Shown: piece after piece, positions 25,169 through 33,555 of the stretch
Numbering within the stretch: the first letter of the stretch is position 1
How the letters are laid out: each line of letters begins with the position of its first letter
Source: Caballeronia sp. NK8
GTDB taxonomy: Bacteria > Pseudomonadota > Gammaproteobacteria > Burkholderiales > Burkholderiaceae
DNA: 64,000 nt
Assembly (NCBI RefSeq): GCF_018408855.1
Contig: NZ_AP024327.1
Span: forward strand, 248,001-312,000
Direction of reading: 5' to 3'
Position numbers and translations under genes: made by a program
Notes under the pieces: model-generated
The model's database searches: none
The model's input: only the letters and a program-made list of their open reading frames with translations
What the model was told of the DNA's origin: nothing

Positions 25169-26026
25169 TCAGACCGCGAAGTCCGTCGAAGCCGACAACT
25201 CGCGCCAGCTTTCCGTTTCCGCCGCGACATACGCGTTCTTTTCCGCGATCGCCTTCAGCGTGTCGGTGCCGAGCGCGAGGCGCAACGGCGGCGTTTGTGC
25301 ATCGGCGAGCGTGAGGAGCGCGGTCGCGAGCTTCGCGGGATCGCCCGGCTGATTGTGATTCATGCCGACAGCGAAGCGCCGCACGCTGCCCGAGGTCGCA
25401 TCGTAATCGTCGATGATGTCCTTGCCGACGAGAAGCGACGACGCATCCAGAAAGTCCGTGCGGAAGTAGCCCGGCTCGACGACGGTCGCATGAATGCCGA
25501 GCGGTTCGAGTTCCGCATGCATCGCCTCGGTGATGCCCTCGACTGCGAACTTCGTCGCGCAATAGACGCCGAAGCCCGCTGCCGAGCGATAGCCGCCGAT
25601 CGACGACATGTTCACGACGTGGCCGCTCTTCTGCGTGCGCATGACGGGCAGCACGGCGCGCGTCACGTTGAGCAGGCCGAAGACGTTGGTGTCGAACATG
25701 CGGCGCACGTCGGCGTCGCTCGATTCCTCGACGGCCGCGAGCAGCCCGAAGCCCGCGTTGTTGACCAGCACGTCGATGCGGCCGAACTTCGCGATGGCGG
25801 CATCCACGGCGGCCTTGGCTTGCGCTTCGTTCGTGACGTCGAGCGCGACCGGCAGCAGCGCGGGCGATTCGCCCAGACGCTCGACGATCGCCGCGACGTT
25901 GCGACCCGCGGCGACGACTGCGTTGCCGTCGTCCAGCGCCGCCTGGGCGATCAATGCGCCCAGACCGCGCGATGCGCCCGTGATGAACCAGACGCGCTTG
26001 TATTGCTGTTGAGTGGCGTTGCTCAT
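25169..26026 (-). CDS. Short-chain dehydrogenase/reductase
   Basis: A 285-residue classical SDR. The cofactor motif is FITGASRGLGALIA (TGxxxGxG), with a structural NNAG in VLVNNAGFGLL. The catalytic set is the serine in VVNMSSIGG, then Y-x3-K in GVYCATKFAVEG. The arginine in AAGRNVAAI after the second strand suggests NADP(H) preference. Substrate unknown; relatives are annotated as oxidoreductases of aldehydes or ketones. The ATG at 26026 has GGAGC upstream. It is divergent from the LysR gene at 26146, which probably controls it. Confidence 0.88.
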   Translation of the reverse strand: MSNATQQQYKRVWFITGASRGLGALIAQAALDDGNAVVAAGRNVAAIVERLGESPALLPVALDVTNEAQAKAAVDAAIAKFGRIDVLVNNAGFGLLAAVEESSDADVRRMFDTNVFGLLNVTRAVLPVMRTQKSGHVVNMSSIGGYRSAAGFGVYCATKFAVEGITEAMHAELEPLGIHATVVEPGYFRTDFLDASSLLVGKDIIDDYDATSGSVRRFAVGMNHNQPGDPAKLATALLTLADAQTPPLRLALGTDTLKAIAEKNAYVAAETESWRELSASTDFAV

Positions 26027-26145
26027 GATGTGCTCCGTTTGTGTCGGTGGTGAAGGTGAACGAAGCATAGGCCGTCCGATTCGCGCGAACTAGCCGTCAA
26101 ACGCTAGACTGATAATCAACTTTAATTTGCGAATCGAGGCGCTCC

Positions 26146-27081
26146 ATGAACGAGGTCCGTGCGATTTCGATCTTCGTGCGCGCCGCTACGCTCGGCAATC
26201 TGCGGCGTGCGGCCATTGATCAGGGGATTTCTCCGCAGGCCGCGAGTCACGCGGTGATGCAGCTCGAAAAGGAGCTTGGCGTGCGGCTCTTTCATCGCAC
26301 GACGCGCAAGCTCTCCCTGACCGAAGAAGGGCAACGGCTCCTGCAGAATGTCGAGCCGGCGCTCGCGATGCTCACCTCGGCGATCGCGGATGCGCGCAGC
26401 GCGAAAGAGCACATCGCCGGTCCGCTGCGCATCAGCGCGCCGAAAGCGCTCGGTCGTGCGCTTTGGCCATCGGTGCTCGAGTTCGCCGCGCTCTATCCCG
26501 ACGTCGCGCTCGACGTGCGTTTCGACGACCATTTCACCGATCTCGTCGAGGAACGCGCCGATGTCGGATTGCGTGGCGGCTCGCCGCCCGCCGGCGGCGC
26601 GATTGCGCGGCGGCTCGTGCCGATACAACTGATCGTGTGTGCGTCGCCCGCGTATATCGATCGGCATGGCGCGCCGCGTACCGTCGAGGCGCTCTCGTCG
26701 CACCGCTGCACCGGATATCGTCGCGCGAACACCGGCAAGCAGGCGCCGTGGGAATTCATGATCGGCGATGAGATCGTCTATCGCGAGATCGCCGCGACGC
26801 TCTGCGCCAACGATATCGATGCGGAAGCCGATGCCGTGCTAGCCGGTCTCGCGATCGGTCAGCTCGGGAGTTTTTCGGCGGTCGGGCATATCCGCGCAGG
26901 GCGGCTCGTGCCTTTGCTCGCGCGGCATCTGACCCAGCGCGAATCGATCTACATCTACTATCGGCATCGGACCGAGCAGCCGCTACGCGTGCGAACGTTC
27001 ATTGATTTCATGATCGGGAAGCTCGCGGATAACGGCGACCTGTTTCTGTCGCCTGGAGAATTGCGCGCGTTCGCGAAATGA
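26146..27081 (+). CDS. LysR-family transcriptional regulator
   Basis: A 311-residue LysR regulator of the broad AaeR/DsdC-like group. The winged helix is ISIFVRAATLGNLRRAAIDQGISPQAASHAVMQLEKELGVRLFHRTTRKLSLTEEG. The effector domain follows from LRISAPKALGRALWP. The gene is divergent from the short-chain dehydrogenase across 119 bases containing the small dyad TGATAATCA (26110-26118), so it most likely regulates that enzyme. The ligand is unknown. The recognition helix reads PQAASHAVMQLE, where most relatives have PSAVSRQI-type residues. Confidence 0.87.
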   Translation: MNEVRAISIFVRAATLGNLRRAAIDQGISPQAASHAVMQLEKELGVRLFHRTTRKLSLTEEGQRLLQNVEPALAMLTSAIADARSAKEHIAGPLRISAPKALGRALWPSVLEFAALYPDVALDVRFDDHFTDLVEERADVGLRGGSPPAGGAIARRLVPIQLIVCASPAYIDRHGAPRTVEALSSHRCTGYRRANTGKQAPWEFMIGDEIVYREIAATLCANDIDAEADAVLAGLAIGQLGSFSAVGHIRAGRLVPLLARHLTQRESIYIYYRHRTEQPLRVRTFIDFMIGKLADNGDLFLSPGELRAFAK

Positions 27082-27171
27082 ACGGCACGATCCCTGCGTT
27101 ATGACGCAGCGCCGACTAGAATGCTTCGGGGCGCCATGTCCCGGCAGACATTCACCAAACTGGAGCAAGCG

Positions 27172-27537
27172 ATGAAGACGATCAATATGCTCAAACTCGC
27201 AGCCGTCGCGTTGACGGTTTTCTCATCCGTCGCCGCATGGTCGCAAACCAGCGATGCGGCTGCGACTTCGTCCGCCACGCCATCGGCGAGTGCGGGCAGC
27301 TCGAAATCGGCGCTTCGAAAGGCCAACCGTGCGCTCAGCAAGAAGGTGTCTCAGGCGCTGCAGAAGGGCGGCATCGATACCGTGGGCATCAACGTGATCG
27401 CGAAGAACGGCGCCGTCACGCTCGCGGGTCATGCCGCGGACGGCACGCAGATCGACAAGGCCGCTTCGATCGCGAAGGGCGTGAGTGGCGTCACGTCCGT
27501 GAAGAACGTACTGACGATTCAGGAAGGCGGTCAGTAA
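27172..27537 (+). CDS. Periplasmic BON-domain protein
   Basis: A 121-residue exported protein. A signal peptide of about 24 residues (MKTINMLKLAAVALTVFSSVAAW) is followed by a Ser/Ala-rich linker and one BON domain from about residue 50: ALSKKVSQALQKGGIDTVGINVIAKNGAVTLAGHAADGTQIDKAASIAKGVSGVTSVKNVLTI. BON domains (as in OsmY) bind membranes and are often induced by stress. GGAGC precedes the ATG at 27172; an earlier in-frame ATG would add a tail without match. Stands alone. Confidence 0.87.
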   Translation: MKTINMLKLAAVALTVFSSVAAWSQTSDAAATSSATPSASAGSSKSALRKANRALSKKVSQALQKGGIDTVGINVIAKNGAVTLAGHAADGTQIDKAASIAKGVSGVTSVKNVLTIQEGGQ

Positions 27538-27596
27538 CGCGCGCACGGCGCGCGCCGCGATGGATGGTGGGCGCGCCGTCAGGACTTATCGTGAAC

Positions 27597-27621
27597 AAAA
27601 GCTCAACGCTTGCCGTTGAGC
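27597..27621 (-). terminator. Terminator overlapping the end of the Nudix gene
   Basis: GCTCAACG (27601-27608) and CGTTGAGC (27614-27621) form a perfect 8-base-pair stem with a 5-base loop. On the minus strand it is followed by TTTT (27600-27597). The stem includes the Nudix stop codon, so the last codons double as terminator. Confidence 0.65.
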
Positions 27622-27965
27622 GCCTTCACGATCGTCCTGGTGGGCGCACTGGTGGCGATTCGCTGGATGTCCGCGACGTGAACCCAGCGGCATCGAAGGA
27701 TCTCATTGCTTGCGCGCGGCTTGGCGCTCTTGGGCACGTCGCAGAAAAAGACGTGATGATGCTTCTGCCTTCCCCGATGCTGGAACAGAAATTTCGCCGA
27801 TTTGCCCAGAAGGCGCGTCTCTTCCTTGAGTTCACGTAGCGCGGCGTCCGGCAAGTGCTCGCCTCGCTTGAGCATGCCGCCGGGCAGCGCCCATTTCGCG
27901 CGACGTCGTGCAACCAGCAGAATCCGGTTGCCTCGTCGGCAGATGACCGTGGCTCGCTTCCTCAA
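27603..27965 (-). CDS. Nudix hydrolase
   Basis: A 120-residue pyrophosphohydrolase. The Nudix box is GGMLKRGEHLPDAALRELKEE followed by TRL; it fits Gx5Ex7REUxEE, but the usual Gly near its end is Arg, so the motif is slightly atypical. The metal-binding glutamates of RELKEE are intact. Family members hydrolyse nucleoside diphosphate derivatives such as oxidised nucleotides, ADP-ribose or diadenosine polyphosphates; the substrate cannot be assigned. The protein is short and basic, with a VARRRAKWALPGG start typical of small housekeeping Nudix proteins. Confidence 0.85.
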   Translation of the reverse strand: MRKRATVICRRGNRILLVARRRAKWALPGGMLKRGEHLPDAALRELKEETRLLGKSAKFLFQHRGRQKHHHVFFCDVPKSAKPRASNEILRCRWVHVADIQRIATSAPTRTIVKALNGKR

Positions 27966-27999
27966 ACTGGCTCCGAATATCTATATCTTTTCATGGATG

Positions 28000-28017
28000 C
28001 GCAGGACGCGTCCTGCG
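28000..28017. promoter_or_regulatory. 18-base perfect palindrome between the Nudix and DUF2278 genes
   Basis: CGCAGGACGCGTCCTGCG is fully self-complementary and lies 35 bases before the Nudix start. It has no loop and no T run, so an operator is more likely than a terminator. A second dyad, AAGTGT-5-ACACTT, follows at 28027-28043. Confidence 0.4.
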
Positions 28018-28189
28018 AGCGCGTCTAAGTGTACTCAACACTTGCCGGATTGTGGAGCGCTCGATGACGGCGGCATTTCCCGGATTGCGCATTCGGCGAT
28101 ACGTGTTCCGCGTGTTCATGCGTGGCCATCGACCGGAAAAGTGTCACACTGGCCGCATCAAATGATTGCTCACTTCACGGAGCAGCATC

Positions 28190-28939
28190 ATGGCGCGCAA
28201 CGAATACGTTCTCTTCAAGGGCAAGCTCAGCCTCGGAGTTCCTTTTCTCGACGGCTATAAAGGCGATCCGCATTATGTGATCGTCAGCGAGGACGCGAAC
28301 GGCAACTCGTTCGCCATTGTCACCAATGTGAAATCGGACAGCTCGCTTGCGGGGCCAGCGGGCTATCTCGTGCTGTATCTCTGGGACCAGTATTTCGATC
28401 ATCCGATGACCGCCGATCTCGGCAAACTGCCTGTGGGCGTTTCCACGTCGAACTTCCCGAAGCTCGACTACGTGCACGACAAACGCCTGCTCGATCTGAA
28501 CGCGATGCGCCCGATCGCGCTCGACACGAAGACCGAGCGCAACGATATCAATGCGTTGCTAAACGAGATGTTGCAGCTCGATATGTCGGCGGACGGCATC
28601 GATTACGTCTACAAGACGCCCGGCTATAGCGACAACCGGCTCGGATGGAAGCCTGCGAAGGACGTCACCGTCTACGGCTTCGGCTTCCTGTTCGAACCGG
28701 ACAAGAACGGATTGCACGAAACGCACATGAATCAGGGCAACCCGAAACCGGGCAAGGGATCTCATGTGAAAGACCACTCGAACGAGAACGGCGTGTTTCA
28801 GGACGGCGCGGTGATGGTCGAAGTGGACGGCAAGTTTCAGGCGCTTTTCGTCGCGTTCCAGACGCAACTCGTGCCGACCGACAATCGCGGCCGGCCGATT
28901 CCGGGGCAGTCGCACCCCATCCTCAGCTCGCCGGCGTAA
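28190..28939 (+). CDS. DUF2278 (YukJ-like) family protein
   Basis: A 249-residue soluble protein of the DUF2278 family, whose function is unknown to me. Typical elements are YVLFKGKLSLGVPFLD at the start, DPHYVIVSEDANGNSFAIVTNVKSD, GFGFLFEPDKNGLHETHMNQGNP, and a late FQTQLVPTDNRG. The conserved HETHMNQGN and the histidine in KDHSNENGVFQDG could form a catalytic or binding centre, which is inference only. GGAG lies near the ATG at 28190. It stands alone between the Nudix gene and an efflux gene, with two dyads upstream. Confidence 0.8.
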   Translation: MARNEYVLFKGKLSLGVPFLDGYKGDPHYVIVSEDANGNSFAIVTNVKSDSSLAGPAGYLVLYLWDQYFDHPMTADLGKLPVGVSTSNFPKLDYVHDKRLLDLNAMRPIALDTKTERNDINALLNEMLQLDMSADGIDYVYKTPGYSDNRLGWKPAKDVTVYGFGFLFEPDKNGLHETHMNQGNPKPGKGSHVKDHSNENGVFQDGAVMVEVDGKFQALFVAFQTQLVPTDNRGRPIPGQSHPILSSPA

Positions 28940-29077
28940 CGCTGATGTCATGAACCGTGTGACGCTTCCGTGACGTGGACTTCATGCCGATCCGCGCGAT
29001 GACAGGCACAATACGATGAATCCGCCATCCGTGCGGGCCCGGCGGAGACCGTCGGGACCCGTCCATTCATCGTCGTC

Positions 29078-30316
29078 ATGACCCACACCGATCCCTCGAA
29101 GAATTCCCCGCGTTTCCTTTTGTTTCTGGTTTGCCTGTTCGCTTCCGCCGGACAACTCGCCATCGACATCTACGTGCCCGCGCTGCCCGCGATGGCGCGT
29201 TACTTCGCCACCTCGCCCCAGGCGATCCAGTCGAGCGTGTCCGGCTATATGGCCGCCTATGCGATCGGCCAGCTGGTGTTCGGCCCCATCGCCGATGCAT
29301 ACGGGCGCAAGAAGGTGCTGGCTTTCGGGCTGGTCATCTTCACGCTCGGCTGCCTGCTGTCGCTCGCGGCGACGAGCCTCGAAACCTTCCTGCTCGCGCG
29401 TTGCCTGCAAGGCTTCGGCATTGCCGCGACGAATCTGCTCGCGAAGACCATCATCACCGATTCGTTCAAGGGCCAGGCGCTGCTGCACGCTTTCACGTAC
29501 ATGGCGATCGCGTGGGGACTCGCGCCGATCGTCGCGCCCGTGATCGGCGCGCATTTGCAGACGTGGTTCGGCTGGAAAGCGTGTCTGGTGTTCCTGCTGA
29601 TCTACTCGATCGTGATGTGGACGCTCGTGTGGCGCTACCGCGAGACCTTGCCGAAGCCCGTGCATCTCGAACTGCGCACGCTGGTCACGAACGCGGGCAA
29701 GGTGTTGTCGAGCCGCGTGTTTCAAAGCTGCTTTCTCGCGCAGGGTTTGTGCTACAGCATTCTGCTCGTGTTCAACATCGTCGGCCCCTTCATGGTGCAG
29801 AACACGCTGCACAAGCCGCCGACCTATTTCGGCTATCTGGCGCTTGCCATCGGCATGATGTACTTTCTCGGCGGCCTGTCCAACCGCATCTATCACGTGC
29901 GTCTGCCGAGTGCGGAGCAACGGCTGCGTATCGGTGCGCGCGTGATGGCGGGGGCATCGGTCGTCATGCTGCTGCTTTCGCTGACGGTCGGCCTGACCAT
30001 CTGGACGCTTGCCGCGCCCGTGCTCGTGATGGGCTTCTGCGCCGGCGCGATGTACCCGACGCTGATGGCGAAGGGTAATTCGCTCTTCCCGCATATCGCG
30101 GGCCTCACGGCGGCGATCCTGGGCTGCGCGCTGTTACTGGTGTCGTCGGTGATGATGGCGCTGGCGGGCTTCGTTTCGGTGCAGATCCTGGCGCCGCTCG
30201 CGCTGTTCTTCGTGATTCTCGCGTTCACGGTTGTCGCGATGGTCACGCTGCTGCTGCGGCATCTGGAACAGTCGCAGGCCACTCGCACGATGCGCGGCGG
30301 CGCCGACGCGGCGTAA
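29078..30316 (+). CDS. Bcr/CflA-family multidrug efflux transporter (MFS)
   Basis: A 412-residue drug:H+ antiporter with twelve membrane segments. Family signs are LASAGQLAIDIYVPALPAMARYF-like opening (FASAGQLAIDIYVPALPAM), the loop GPIADAYGRKKVLAFGL between helices 2 and 3, the CLQGFGIAATNLLAKTIITD stretch of helix 5, and MAIAWGLAPIVAPVIGAHL. Bcr/CflA proteins export bicyclomycin, chloramphenicol or sulfonamides, and some export cysteine or arabinose. Which applies here is unknown. No regulator is adjacent. Confidence 0.9.
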   Translation: MTHTDPSKNSPRFLLFLVCLFASAGQLAIDIYVPALPAMARYFATSPQAIQSSVSGYMAAYAIGQLVFGPIADAYGRKKVLAFGLVIFTLGCLLSLAATSLETFLLARCLQGFGIAATNLLAKTIITDSFKGQALLHAFTYMAIAWGLAPIVAPVIGAHLQTWFGWKACLVFLLIYSIVMWTLVWRYRETLPKPVHLELRTLVTNAGKVLSSRVFQSCFLAQGLCYSILLVFNIVGPFMVQNTLHKPPTYFGYLALAIGMMYFLGGLSNRIYHVRLPSAEQRLRIGARVMAGASVVMLLLSLTVGLTIWTLAAPVLVMGFCAGAMYPTLMAKGNSLFPHIAGLTAAILGCALLLVSSVMMALAGFVSVQILAPLALFFVILAFTVVAMVTLLLRHLEQSQATRTMRGGADAA

Positions 30317-30335
30317 TGCTTCATGGTGGTGCGCG

Positions 30336-30351
30336 CTGCAATGCATTGCAG
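30336..30351. promoter_or_regulatory. 16-base perfect palindrome upstream of the 69-residue gene
   Basis: CTGCAATGCATTGCAG is self-complementary over all 16 bases and lies between the efflux gene stop and a candidate promoter (30362-30390). It could be an operator, or a loop-less remnant of a terminator; the short AAAAG after it does not help termination on the plus strand. Confidence 0.45.
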
Positions 30352-30361
30352 AAAAGCTTGT

Positions 30362-30390
30362 TTGTCCACGCCTTTTTGACGGACTAGATT
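30362..30390 (+). promoter_or_regulatory. Putative sigma70 promoter of the small gene
   Basis: TTGTCC (30362-30367) and TAGATT (30385-30390) are separated by 17 bases; each keeps four of six consensus positions. The start codon at 30421 follows 30 bases later with GAGGAGG before it. Confidence 0.45.
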
Positions 30391-30420
30391 GGAACTGTCC
30401 ACGCATCGAGGAGGCGAGCC

Positions 30421-30630
30421 ATGCCGCACTTCCTGACTCATTACTGGCAGGCGTTATCAGCCCCGGCGGGGCGCGTGCGTAAGCACTTCACTCATGACGT
30501 AGCAGTGCCGGACGAATCCACGCGCGCGGAACAGCTCGAACATATTTCCGTCTACGCACGCGCGGGCTATTTCAACATGGGCTACACCGTCGACGCATTC
30601 CAGTTGCCCGGAGAATCGCCGCTGCACTGA
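30421..30630 (+). CDS. Small conserved-looking hypothetical protein, 69 residues
   Basis: A 69-residue soluble protein that I do not recognise. It has an aromatic-rich start MPHFLTHYWQ, a charged middle and ends with DAFQLPGESPLH. The coding case rests on a very strong ribosome site, GAGGAGG at 30408-30414, a promoter-like pair upstream and a codon pattern like that of its neighbours. It contains no signal peptide, membrane segment or cysteine. No function can be proposed. Confidence 0.6.
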   Translation: MPHFLTHYWQALSAPAGRVRKHFTHDVAVPDESTRAEQLEHISVYARAGYFNMGYTVDAFQLPGESPLH

Positions 30631-30808
30631 AGCGGGTCAGCGCGACCAGGGCGCCTGATGCGGTGCGCCCCACGCACGGCCGCGCCTTTTTATAATCTCA
30701 GGAATCCAAATCACGCGCGGCGCGCATAGCATCTCGCAAAGCCTTGGTTTGATGCGAGGACAGGCAACCGTAACATCGGACGTTCCACTCCTTTCCGATT
30801 TACGTCGA

Positions 30809-31732
30809 ATGCCCATGAACGTCCCTCGCTTTCCGTCGGCCACGCTTGGAATCGACCCCGGCGCGGCGCAAGATCGCACCACGAGCACCGTCGCCCGCGC
30901 CGGCGATCCGCGCGCGCTCATCGATCTGCCAACGCGCGCCGTGCGCCGCCGTACGGCGTTCCAATGGTCCGCGCTGCGCTCGCGCGCGTTGCGTGTAGGC
31001 GTGCCGCTCGCGCTCATCGTACTGTGGCAACTCGCAACGTCGCTGCAACTCGTCGCGCCTGAAACCTTGCCGCCGCCGACAGTGATCGTCGCCGCGCTCA
31101 AGGAACTGATCGCCGATGGCGAGTTGCAAAGCGCGATCGGCGTGTCGCTGATGCGGGCGGCGACGGGCCTCGCGATCGGCGGCGGCATCGGCTTGTTCGC
31201 TGGCCTGTTCGCGGGACTGTGGCGCGTGGGCGAGGAGATCGTCGATGCGCCGTTGCAGATGCTGCGCACGATTCCATTCATCGCACTGATCCCGCTTTTC
31301 ATCACGTGGTTCGGCATCGGCGAGGGCGCGAAGGTCGCGGTGATTCTCGCGGCCACGATCTTCCCGATGTACCTCAACACGTATGCGGGCGTGCGCGGCG
31401 TCGATCCGAAGCTGCTCGAAGCGGCGAGCGTGTTCGGCCTGTCGAGCCGGCAGATCGCGCTGCGCATCATTCTGCCGACGGCGCTGCCTTCGATACTCGT
31501 GGGCGTGCGCTATTCATCGGCGGTGGCGCTGCTCGCGCTCGTCGTCGCGGAGCAGATCAACGCGCAGAACGGCATCGGCTACATCCTCGTGAACGCGAAC
31601 CAGAATCAGCGCGCGGACATCATCATCGCGGGCATTCTGGTGTATGCGGCGCTCGGCATCGTGACCGATCTCATCATGCGCGCGCTCGAACATCTCGCTC
31701 TTCCATGGAGGCCGCGTTTTGAACTCGCCTGA
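30809..31732 (+). CDS. ABC transporter permease, SsuC/TauC type
   Basis: A 307-residue inner-membrane permease for sulfonates, taurine, nitrate or related ions. After a long polar N-terminus of about 60 residues come six hydrophobic segments. The coupling motif is EAASVFGLSSRQIALRIILPTALPSILVGVRY, the classic EAAxxxG loop of this subfamily, and the start of the membrane part reads ALIVLWQLATSLQLVAPETLPPP. Several starts are possible (30749, 30809, 30815); none has a strong ribosome site. The ATPase gene overlaps its end. The adjacent SfnB-type genes argue for organosulfur uptake. Confidence 0.85.
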   Translation: MPMNVPRFPSATLGIDPGAAQDRTTSTVARAGDPRALIDLPTRAVRRRTAFQWSALRSRALRVGVPLALIVLWQLATSLQLVAPETLPPPTVIVAALKELIADGELQSAIGVSLMRAATGLAIGGGIGLFAGLFAGLWRVGEEIVDAPLQMLRTIPFIALIPLFITWFGIGEGAKVAVILAATIFPMYLNTYAGVRGVDPKLLEAASVFGLSSRQIALRIILPTALPSILVGVRYSSAVALLALVVAEQINAQNGIGYILVNANQNQRADIIIAGILVYAALGIVTDLIMRALEHLALPWRPRFELA

Positions 31733-32483
31733 TATCGCGTTGACCCGAACCGTGCGCGACGAACGCGAGACCGCGCTCGAACTCGACAGCGTGAGCCGCG
31801 TATTCGACGGCCGCGCCGTGCTGAAGGATGTCTCGCTCAAGGTGAAGCGCGGCGAGTTCGTGTCGATGCTCGGCGCCTCGGGTGCCGGCAAGACGACGCT
31901 GCTGCGCATTCTCGCCGGACTCGATCAGGCCGACAGCGGGCGCGTGCGCGTAGCGGGCGCGCGCTCCGTCGTATTTCAGGAGCCGCGTCTCGTGCCCGCG
32001 AAACGTGTGTGGGAGAACGTCGTGATCGGTCACGACCGGCTCAACGCGGCGAAGCCTTCCGCGCTCGCCGCGCTCGATGAAGTAGGCCTCACGCGTCATG
32101 CCGATGGCTGGCCGAAGACGCTCTCGGGCGGCGAGGCGCAGCGCGTCGCGCTGGCGCGCGCGCTCGTGCGCGAGCCGAAGCTGTTACTGCTCGATGAGCC
32201 TTTCGCCGCGCTCGATGCGCTCACGCGCATCCGCATGTATGAGCTCGTCGCGCGTTTGTGGCGCGCGCATACGCCGGCCGTCGTGCTGGTCACGCATGAC
32301 ATCGATGAGGCGATTCTGCTGTCGGACCGCATCGTCGTGTTGTCGCAAGGGGAGATCAGCGCGGATGTCGTCGTCGATTTTCCGCGACCGCGCTCGCGCA
32401 GCGACGAAGCGGCCATCGCGCTCAGAACGCGGTTGCTCGCCGAACTCGGTGTGACACAGGATTCGCCGCAGAAGGCGGCATAA
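31719..32483 (+). CDS. ABC transporter ATPase, SsuB/TauB type
   Basis: A 254-residue ATP-binding subunit. Walker A is GASGAGKT, the signature is TLSGGEAQRVALARAL, Walker B is LLLLDEPFAALDALTR, and the switch histidine is in VTHDIDEAILLSDRI. The start is a TTG at 31719 placed seven bases after GGAGG and 14 bases inside the permease gene, so translation is coupled. The DIDEAILLSDR stretch is typical of nitrate/sulfonate/taurine transporters. It energises the 30809 permease together with the 32510 binding protein. Confidence 0.9.
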   Translation: MNSPDIALTRTVRDERETALELDSVSRVFDGRAVLKDVSLKVKRGEFVSMLGASGAGKTTLLRILAGLDQADSGRVRVAGARSVVFQEPRLVPAKRVWENVVIGHDRLNAAKPSALAALDEVGLTRHADGWPKTLSGGEAQRVALARALVREPKLLLLDEPFAALDALTRIRMYELVARLWRAHTPAVVLVTHDIDEAILLSDRIVVLSQGEISADVVVDFPRPRSRSDEAAIALRTRLLAELGVTQDSPQKAA

Positions 32484-32509
32484 CCCTTTCATTCACTCAT
32501 CACACTCCC

Positions 32510-33508
32510 ATGCGTATCAGGAAACGTTTTACCGCTCTATTCGTTGCGAGTCTGTTCGCCGTGTCGGCCTCGGCCTTTGCCGATGAACCGCTCACCTTGA
32601 CCATCGGCACGCAGGATGCCGCGTGGCCGCTCATCGTCGAAGCGTCGCATGTGCTCGACGGCGCGCCGTACAAGGTGAAATGGGCCGTGCTCACGGGGCC
32701 CGCCGCGCAACTGTCCGCGCTCTATTCGAAAGTGCTCGACGTCGGGCTGATGGGCGATACGTCGCTCATCATCGAGCAGGGCAATGCGCGTGCGCCGTGG
32801 ACGCCCGAGACCGCGCCCTTGCAGATCATCGCGGGATGGCGCAATCCGGACAGCGGCTATCCGCCGATCGTCACGGTCGTGCGCAAGGATGCGGATGTCA
32901 GGAATCTCGCCGATCTGCGCGGCAAGACGTGGGGCTATAACTTCGGCGGCTTCAATTATCTGCAATACGTGCTGTCGTATAACAAGGCGGATCTGAAGCC
33001 GAAGGACTTTCAGGGTGTGAAGTTCGGCGATGGCAACGTGTCGGCGTCGGCGTTCAATGCGGGGCAGGTCGCGGTGTATTCGGGCGGCTATGGGCCGGTG
33101 AAGGAAACGGTCGACAAGGGCGATGCGCGCGTCGTCATCAAGAGCGATGAGCTGGATATTCCGGCGTTGTCCGTGTTCACGGCGCGCACGGAAGTGCTGC
33201 GCGATCCGGCGAAGAGCCGCGCGCTCGGCGACTTCCTCGGGCGCCTGAAGAACTCGTGGACGTGGTGGGCGCAGAATGTGCCGGCTGTCGAGAAGATCTA
33301 TCTGGAGAAGATGAAGCAGAGCCCGGCGCGCGCGAAGTTCTCGGCGGAGAATGGACGCTCGGTGTTTTATCCGCTCGACAAGGCGCTCGTCGCGCGAGAG
33401 CAGCGCATTGCCGATACGCTTTATCGGTCGGGCGATATCAAGAACAAGATCACGGTCGATATCGAGTTCAATCCGGTGTTCGATGCGCAGGCGGTGGCGG
33501 CGCGGTGA
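32510..33508 (+). CDS. ABC transporter substrate-binding protein, SsuA-like
   Basis: A 332-residue periplasmic binding protein. The signal peptide MRIRKRFTALFVASLFAVSASAFA is cleaved near residue 24. The mature protein has the two-lobe type II arrangement, with LTLTIGTQDAAWPLIVEA first and ALYSKVLDVGLMGDTSLIIEQ in the first lobe. DLRGKTWGYNFGGFNYLQY and YSGGYGPVKETVDKGDARVV form the hinge region. The ligand is probably an organic sulfur compound, inferred from the facing operon. A strong terminator follows at 33527. Confidence 0.88.
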   Translation: MRIRKRFTALFVASLFAVSASAFADEPLTLTIGTQDAAWPLIVEASHVLDGAPYKVKWAVLTGPAAQLSALYSKVLDVGLMGDTSLIIEQGNARAPWTPETAPLQIIAGWRNPDSGYPPIVTVVRKDADVRNLADLRGKTWGYNFGGFNYLQYVLSYNKADLKPKDFQGVKFGDGNVSASAFNAGQVAVYSGGYGPVKETVDKGDARVVIKSDELDIPALSVFTARTEVLRDPAKSRALGDFLGRLKNSWTWWAQNVPAVEKIYLEKMKQSPARAKFSAENGRSVFYPLDKALVAREQRIADTLYRSGDIKNKITVDIEFNPVFDAQAVAAR

Positions 33509-33526
33509 ACCACATCGGCTCATGCG

Positions 33527-33554
33527 AAAAGGCGCGCCGTGGAGCGCGCCTTTT
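33527..33554. terminator. Bidirectional terminator between SsuA-like and SfnB genes
   Basis: AAAAGGCGCGC (33527-33537) pairs perfectly with GCGCGCCTTTT (33544-33554) across a 6-base loop, with A and T runs on either side. It stops transcription from both convergent operons. Confidence 0.9.
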
Positions 33555-33555
33555 T

